Assembly (NCBI GenBank): GCA_013115145.1
Contig: JAAPAO010000126.1
Span: 1-64,000, forward strand
Direction of reading: 5' to 3'
From: Perkinsus chesapeaki
Lineage: Eukaryota; Perkinsozoa; Perkinsida; Perkinsidae
Length of the DNA stretch: 64,000 nt
Shown piece by piece: positions 57,338 to 64,000 of this stretch. A program made the position numbers and the translations under genes. Each line of letters starts with the position of its first letter. Positions within the stretch are counted from its first letter, which is position 1. A model generated the notes under the pieces. The model was not told where the DNA came from and ran no database searches. It saw only the letters and a list, made by a program, of their open reading frames with translations.

Positions 57338-60300
57338 TTAAGATGAAGACATCCCTCGGTGGAAGTGTGGCTGACTGTCAACTTCTTTCTGGGTCGGCAT
57401 TCGCTCGTTTTCAAGGTCCATCGATCGGGCCTCGGCAAATTTCTGCAGTTCATTCTTCAAAGCATCACGACCAGATAATAATAAACCCGGTGCTAACCTG
57501 GTAATATAAATATAATTAATATCAATAAATATATTATAACCTATGTCCTGGGCATACACCTTTAAGATTGATAATAGTCTCATTCTCTTCTCTAAGGGTT
57601 TTAAACATAAGCATCATTCTACTTACCTAAATTAATAATATTAATAACATCATATATACTGTTACAGTCTGTATCTTCTTCCTCATACGGTCTGCCTTCT
57701 CCTTAGATATAGCCTTTCCACTAGCTTCAGCTTCTCTACCTAAACCATATCAGCTCCACCCCTCTCCTACCAGTCAGCACCAGCAGCACCAATCCTCCAA
57801 CTACTACCTCTACCATTAGTACTACTTTTCTCAATAGCTTTGGCCCCCTCGGCCATCATATGTTGATGAAGGCGTGCTGCTAGCGACACGGATTTATTCT
57901 GACAACAACGGCACAAGATTCCACAGCCCGATTACGTACACCCGAGATCCACCAGTAGCTTATTCCAGTCCGACTGCCCGAGCCAAACCGCAGGGCAATC
58001 TTTAATGCTCATACCAAACGAGATGACTACGTTCCCTGTACTGTGCCCTACACAGTACTGGTTTACCATACAGTAGAAAATGTAAAACCGTACCACTGGA
58101 TACTATAAATTCCGTCTGGGCTTCCGGTCTCTGTGTAGTTTCCACTATCAGTTAAGTTGCACTAGTACTACTACTACCACGACGACCGGTACAACTCTAT
58201 GATGCCTCATAAGCCCTATAACCTTATTACTTGCTCCTCCGACAAGCTTGCCAATCGCGCAAGTTTGAGCTGTTGGAGATCGGCCTGTGGCAGTTGAGGG
58301 AGTTCCGCGTCAGCTACATCGGGAGCACGAGCGTACTGAGTAAGGAACAGCGTGAGTGTTCATGGAAAGTATTGAATAGCTACATCTCCTGACTCGTTCT
58401 GAGGATTGAGGATGTAGAATAACATCTCAGTTATCTTTTCCGCTACAAATGGCATAGACCAGGCAAATACATCCATAAAGTTAGGTAGATGATATCTATT
58501 TAATAATAATCATTAATTATAATAATAATATCACTTACGGATGCTTAGTGAAGTTGAATTGTAATATGTTCAAAGTATTATTTTCAAACTTCAATACCGC
58601 TCCCTAAAATAATATTATATTTTATATTTATAATATATATTACCTTATTATTATAAACATCACAATAATTAGGTGCTGAGAATATAGTAATAACAGATGG
58701 GAATCCTGTTGCCTCATTCGTTCCTGAATAGAGGTCACTACAGTAAAGCGATTAACACTAGTCAAAGCTTTCCTCAGTAAAATCACAGTTCAGACGAGGG
58801 TGTCTCACTGACGAGGAGACCACCGTGCTCTTTCGATAAGGCCACTCTCTGGGCGCTGCTACTGATCTGGTCGATTATATAGTCATTTCGGCACAGACTT
58901 TCCGGAGACCGACGCCAAGAGACCTAGTCTATATTAAACCACTTTGGTTCATGTTTACCATAAGTAACTCATCACCTTGGATGCGCAAGTTGAGCTCTAA
59001 AATATCTTTATCCCGCCTCCCCTATTATTACTATGCATTTTATATCCCTCCAACTGTGCCTCATGTGCTCTAATAACTGACAATAATCTGACCAGCGAAT
59101 CCCCATCCACTTTACACTCCACAAATCGTACGAATTTTTCCCTAAGAACTTCGTCGCGGCCTCATAAGTGTAAAAGAAGCTGCAACCACGGACCTACCAA
59201 CAGCGGAATGATATCACTGCCGCCAGCACTACTACGTCATTTGGAACGAAGGATTTCTCCTTGGACCTAAATGCTACTGGGCCTTCCTTCTCCTCCTCTG
59301 GATCGCTCCACAATATATCACTAGGGTAATTAGTAAGGGAGAGACAAGGCTTTATGAAATAGTACCAAAAAAGACCTTGTCGAGGAGGCTCTTGAAATCG
59401 GTTAATATTGTTGAAGTCATTAAGGGTATTCAAATCAGGTGACAAACCGCCGTGGATACAGAGGAATTTCCCTGAAGGGTCAACGATAAAAGGCTGAGAG
59501 GAGTAAGGCGCTACCGTTGACAACAGCAGCAAGCGGCAGACTATCGAAGGACTCCATAAACAACTCGTAGACAGTTAGGTTGTACTTGTATCTGCAAATC
59601 GATCAGATGGCACGCCTATCAACCTTGTGAGAATCTTTAGACGCACCAATGACGGATATAAGATTCACAGACTTAGGAAGTCGAGTCTCAACCGCTGGTT
59701 ACCCTTTTACTCGCATTCATCCCGAAAGTTGAAAAATGCAGTCATTTGGCGACATTCATGATTCCCACGTAATAATGTTATCGTTTTAGGATAATTAATC
59801 TTTAATGCGTACCTATTATAATATTAAATAATAATATATATAATTATTACAATAATAATAACACTTCAACACTAAAACTACCTCTATCAACATAATCACC
59901 AAGGAAGAGATATCTAATCAACAACAAATTAATGATGATGAGTTAATAATAATACCGTACTGTGTTGTAGATGGATCACCTCCAACATCCAACAACTTCA
60001 TTAAATCATAATATCTAATAATAATATTATTTATTAATTTATTAATTATTATTACTGTCCATGTATATCCCCAACAACTGTTATTGGATCTTTAAGTTTA
60101 ACCATATTAGGTTCGGCTGCACAAAGCTCAGAACACCATTTAACTATTCTATTAATTGATTCAATATACAATCTTCCTTCACCAAACTAATAATAATATA
60201 AATAATATATTATTATATATATAACTTACTAAATGCTTTTTCAAACATCGCCAATCTGGTGGGGATGTCTCACCACCTGGGAATAGTAACTCTGGTGACA

Positions 60301-60416
60301 GGGGCTGACAACGAACCTCATCTCCTTCCGCGCATACATATCGTTATTACTGCTCTCGGTGGTGGACTAACACTTCTTATCGGTCGATCGTGGAGAGGAT
60401 CCTTCAATGGTTCCAT
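57338..60416 (-). CDS. CNA: Calcineurin catalytic subunit A, copy 1
   Basis: Calcium/calmodulin-dependent Ser/Thr phosphatase (PP2B). Start at 60416 ([20 protein letters not shown]), then [20 protein letters not shown]. Catalytic motifs: [126 protein letters not shown]. Calcineurin B-binding helix: [21 protein letters not shown] calmodulin-binding-like region ([20 protein letters not shown]), [10 protein letters not shown] and an autoinhibitory segment [14 protein letters not shown] follow. Stop 57338-57340. Many introns are AT-rich TAATAATA-type; a few longer, GC-richer ones occur. Compared with the rest of the window, base composition is patchy. It lies about 210 bases downstream of copy 2. 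Confidence 0.94.
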
Positions 60417-60625
60417 TCTACTCTCGAAAATAGTACCCAAACTACAGATAACATCTTTTCCCCTTTCCGATGAGCCTCCAAGTCCCCCTGACTTGACAAA
60501 ATCCCAAACCTTAAGGGGAATAGTATTCTTTATAACACGACATTTGCTGTATATTAATAATGGATCATCATGGACTACACAATAGCAGAAATCACACATG
60601 GTGATGGTGGTGCGAATAAAGTGTA

Positions 60626-63600
60626 CTAGGGCGATAGGGTCGGTGAGGCAGGGGACGATCCACCATGCTGGTGAAAGTGAGGTTGACTATTCACTTGTTC
60701 TTGGGTCGGCATTCGCTCGTTTTCGAGGTCCAGATTCTTGACCTCGGCAAATTTCTGCAGTTCATTCTTCAAAGCATCACGACCAGATAATAATAAACCA
60801 GGTGCTAACCTGGTAATATAAATATAATTAATATCAATAAATATATTATAACCTATGTCCTGGGCATACACCTTTAAGATTGATAATAGTCTCATTCTCT
60901 TCTCTAAGGGTTTTAAACATAAGCATCATTCTACTTACCTAAATTAATAATATTAATAATATCATATATATCATTACAGTCTGTATCTTCTTCCTCATAC
61001 GGTCTGCCTTCTCCTTAGTCGATTCCTTCACCGGTGACTCAGCCTCCCGACCTGCCTCATACTACCAAATATACCCCATAAACTAGCATTACCTTCCTCA
61101 ACAACCTTAGCAGCTTCCGCCATCATATGCTGGTGTAACCGCGCCGCCAATGACACCGATGCATTCTGAGGTTCTCTCCATTCCCAACAGAGACCCAACC
61201 CACAACTACCTGCTCCTCAGAAAGACTTGCAGATCTCGCCAAGTTGAGCTGCTTCACATCAGCCTGTGGCAAATCGGGCAGTTCTAGCTCGGATACCTCA
61301 GTGTCTTGGGAGCCCTGCTGGAACCGTGCAACGGTAGAGGAAAAACAAGGCCACTACAGCCTGTGGCTTCAGTAGATGGAATAACATCTCAGTTATCTTT
61401 TCTGCTACAAATGGCATAGACCAGGCAAACACATCCATAAAGTTAGGTAGATGATATCTATTTAATAATAATTATTAATTATAATAATAATATCACTTAC
61501 GGATGCTTAGTGAAGTTGAATTGTAATATGTTTAAAGTATTATTCTCAAACTTCAATACCGCACCCTAAAATAATATTATATTTTATATTAATAATATAT
61601 ATTACCTTATTATTATAAACATCACAATAATTAGGTGCCGAGAATATAGTAATAACAGATGGGAACCCTGTTGCCTCTATCTTTTCTAAATACAAGTAAT
61701 ACACTAACTACATCCACATGTGCTTCCCAAATACATGCTATCTGCCACTCGAGAAAGCCATCTTTCGCCCAACCACTACGGAAAATATCCACTTAGATTC
61801 TAGAAGCTACAAATGGCGACGAGACTCTCGTGAAATGCGCGAAGATTTTTCATTTCTTATCAACAGAAGGAGGCATCCACAGGCGTGGCCCAAATAACCA
61901 CTGATAAATCACTTCACTTGGTTAACCACTTTGCAATCGTGTATCGTTTATATGTAGGCTAATAGGATTATATTATTGAACAAGAGATCTAGCCATCACT
62001 TGGCTAGCAAGTAAAGTGCGGCTCGAACCGTTTGCCGTCTTGGACCGAGTCGTAGCGTGAAGTCGACATGTGAACTAGAGTCTATATTTCCTCAACGAGT
62101 TAATATAGATTGTAAGTAGCTCCTTCCAAAGTAAGCCACCGAGTTGCCCAAAGTCAATGATGATCGAGAGCTCCCTACTGACCCCCCTTTATTATTACTA
62201 TGCATTTTATATCCCTCCAACTGTGCCTCATGTGCTCTAATAACTGACAGTAATCTGATCAGCAAATCCTGTAAATAGTGAAGGGACAACTAAGGAGTAG
62301 CTACGAGTTCTTCCCTAGGAATTTACTAGTGCCGTCAAAGGTGAAGAAGTAGCTACATCCACGCACCTAGCATCAGTAGCACAGTAACCAAGGCTAAACC
62401 CATTGAGCTACGTCGTTGTGGACGAATGGTACTTCGTGCCCTTTCGATGATGCTCCCTCGACTTGCTCCTTCTCAGGGTCACTCCATAGAATGTCACTAG
62501 TAACACTATAACGGTAGTAAAACCAAGTGTTCTAGTACCAAACGATTCCCTGTCGAGGAGGCTCTTGGAATCTATTTATATTATTGAAGTCACCTAGACC
62601 ACTGAGCTCCGGGGATAGGCCTCCGTGAACACACAAGAATTTGCCTGGAAAATACCTGTATCCTGTATCGGTGGCGTCTTACACTACCGTTAACAACAGC
62701 AGCAAGGGGCAGGTTGTCGAAGGACCCCATAAACAACTCGTAGACACTCATATTGTGCTTGTACCTGGTCAGAGAAGCATCCAATCCGAGGTTCCTCAAA
62801 AATGGCATCTCCGTAATGAGAAGGTGCAATAGGAAGTTTAATAGGAAATCGGAATCTCCTGCGAACAGTTGACGTTCCTCTATGACCCCCTGTACGTAGT
62901 GGCTTGGGTGATCGATACAAACAACGTTATTGATGGTCCATTGCGAAGACCGCGAGATCTATCCCACATCGGCCGACCGGACATCAGCCGCAGGTTACCC
63001 TTTTACTCGCATTCATCCCGAAAGTTGAAGTATGCAGTCATTTGGCGACATTCATGATTCCCACGTAATAATGTTATCGTTTTAGGATAATTAATCTTCA
63101 ATGCGTACCTATTATAATATTAAATAATAATATATATAATTATTACAATAATAATAACACTTCAACACTAAAACTACCTCTATCAACATAATCACCAAGG
63201 AAGAGATATCTAATCAACAACAAATTAATGATGATGAGTTAATAATAATACCGTACTGTGTTGTAGATGGATCACCTCCAACATCCAACAACTTCATTAA
63301 ATCATAATATCTAATAATAATATTATTTATTAATATATTATTTATTATTACTGTCCATGTATATCCCCAACAACTGTTATTGGATCTTTAAGTTTAACCA
63401 TATTAGGTTCGGCTGCACAAAGCTCAGAACACCATTTAACTATTCTATTAATTGATTCAATATACAATCTTCCCTCACCAAACTAATAATAATATAAATA
63501 ATATAATATTATATATATAACTTACTAAATGCTTTTTCAAACATCGCCAATCTGGTGGGGATGTCTCACCATCCGGGAATAGTAACTTCGGTGACAGGGG

Positions 63601-63713
63601 CTAACATTGATCGAATGAGTGCCGGGAGCAGACCTTGTCATTATTACTGCCCCAGGAGGTGCACTGACTGATGCAACTGGCCGATCGCTTAAAGGGTCCT
63701 TTAAGGGTTCCAT
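60626..63713 (-). CDS. CNA: Calcineurin catalytic subunit A, copy 2
   Basis: Second head-to-tail calcineurin A gene. Start at 63713 ([20 protein letters not shown]), then [10 protein letters not shown] as in copy 1. Same catalytic motifs ([84 protein letters not shown]), same calcineurin B helix and calmodulin-binding-like region, and an autoinhibitory segment [16 protein letters not shown]. The tail is longer ([16 protein letters not shown]), stop at 60626. No disabling change is seen, so both copies look functional. The intron after RDECE is about 250 nt here against about 125 nt in copy 1, with unrelated sequence. Divergence is greatest at the termini, the HGGLSP exon and the long introns. 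Confidence 0.93.
62020..62031 (-). other. B-box-like motif in long intron of calcineurin copy 2
   Basis: On the minus strand, which is gene sense, it reads CGGTTCGAGCCG, fitting GGTTCGANNCC except the last base. It lies in a copy-specific long intron. A single short match; may be chance. Confidence 0.3.
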
Positions 63714-64000
63714 TTAACCAAAGTCACTATGGACCATTTATCGATTCGGCGAAGCTTGTCCCCAGGGCAAGTGAAGACTGATAAACTATCACAGTGGGGA
63801 ATATATGGAAGATGATATATTTCATATCGGGATTAGCATTCGTCAAGGACTTCCCCGAGTTGTTATTCGGAAAGTTAGGCTCCCTAGTCACTTCACTTTC
63901 GAGCCACTAAAGCTGCTACACAGGGCGAGCGAGGGTTATTCTGCGCAAAGTTCAACAACCTTGGCCCAAGATGCCGCCTATTGCCTCCGCATCAAAGCTT

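Overview
The window is nuclear DNA of a unicellular eukaryote. Recognisable eukaryotic genes (26S proteasome RPN1, coatomer epsilon, RNA polymerase III C11, SURF6, GCN20-type ABC-F, calcineurin A, COX6B, mitochondrial uS15) are cut by many very short GT-AG introns, most of them 41-62 nt. A flagellar MNS1 homologue, EF-hand proteins, a membrane protein with the split FISHSW/TIR-like domain common in dinoflagellates, and long same-strand gene arrays point to an alveolate of the perkinsid/dinoflagellate lineage, with Perkinsus as best guess. This placement is an inference from gene content and style; no rRNA is present to settle it. The genetic code behaves as standard.

Layout. (1) About 1-7.3 kb, plus strand: an unresolved region, COX6B, coatomer epsilon (COPE), and a proline-rich EF-hand protein. 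(2) 7.3-10.2 kb: sparse, with one doubtful small gene. (3) 10.2-39.4 kb, all minus strand: RPN1, a 56-bp satellite with an assembly gap, uS15m, an ELMO-domain protein, GCN20-like ABC-F, a long LRR-RING-TRAF-SH3 protein, a small unknown protein, MNS1, a HAD-like protein, a 2-kb gene-free stretch, and two intronless membrane-protein genes (POT peptide transporter and TIR-like protein). (4) 40.6-54.0 kb, all plus strand: an unknown membrane protein, a DUF900-type hydrolase, an unknown acidic protein, SURF6, POLR3K, a tandem pair of unknown paralogues, a PfkB kinase with a hydrophobic N-terminus, a small zinc-ribbon protein, and a protein with two AKAP7-type 2H phosphoesterase domains. (5) 54.4-63.7 kb, all minus strand: a small secreted EF-hand protein, inositol monophosphatase, and two head-to-tail calcineurin A genes.

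Functionally most genes are unrelated housekeeping genes. The right-hand block is thematically tighter: EF-hand calcium binding, inositol-phosphate recycling and two calcium/calmodulin-regulated phosphatase subunits.

The most unusual signals are: a short element resembling the 3' half of a tRNA (T-arm/Pol III B-box plus an acceptor-like tail) that recurs inside short introns of unrelated genes, including an intron of a Pol III subunit; mosaic conservation between the two calcineurin copies, in which AT-rich introns are almost identical while GC-richer introns differ completely; a tandem 2H phosphoesterase whose second domain has lost its catalytic motifs; and the LRR-RING-TRAF-SH3 architecture. 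Exon joins were worked out by eye from reading frame, GT-AG borders and remembered family conservation, so individual borders may be off by one alternative site.
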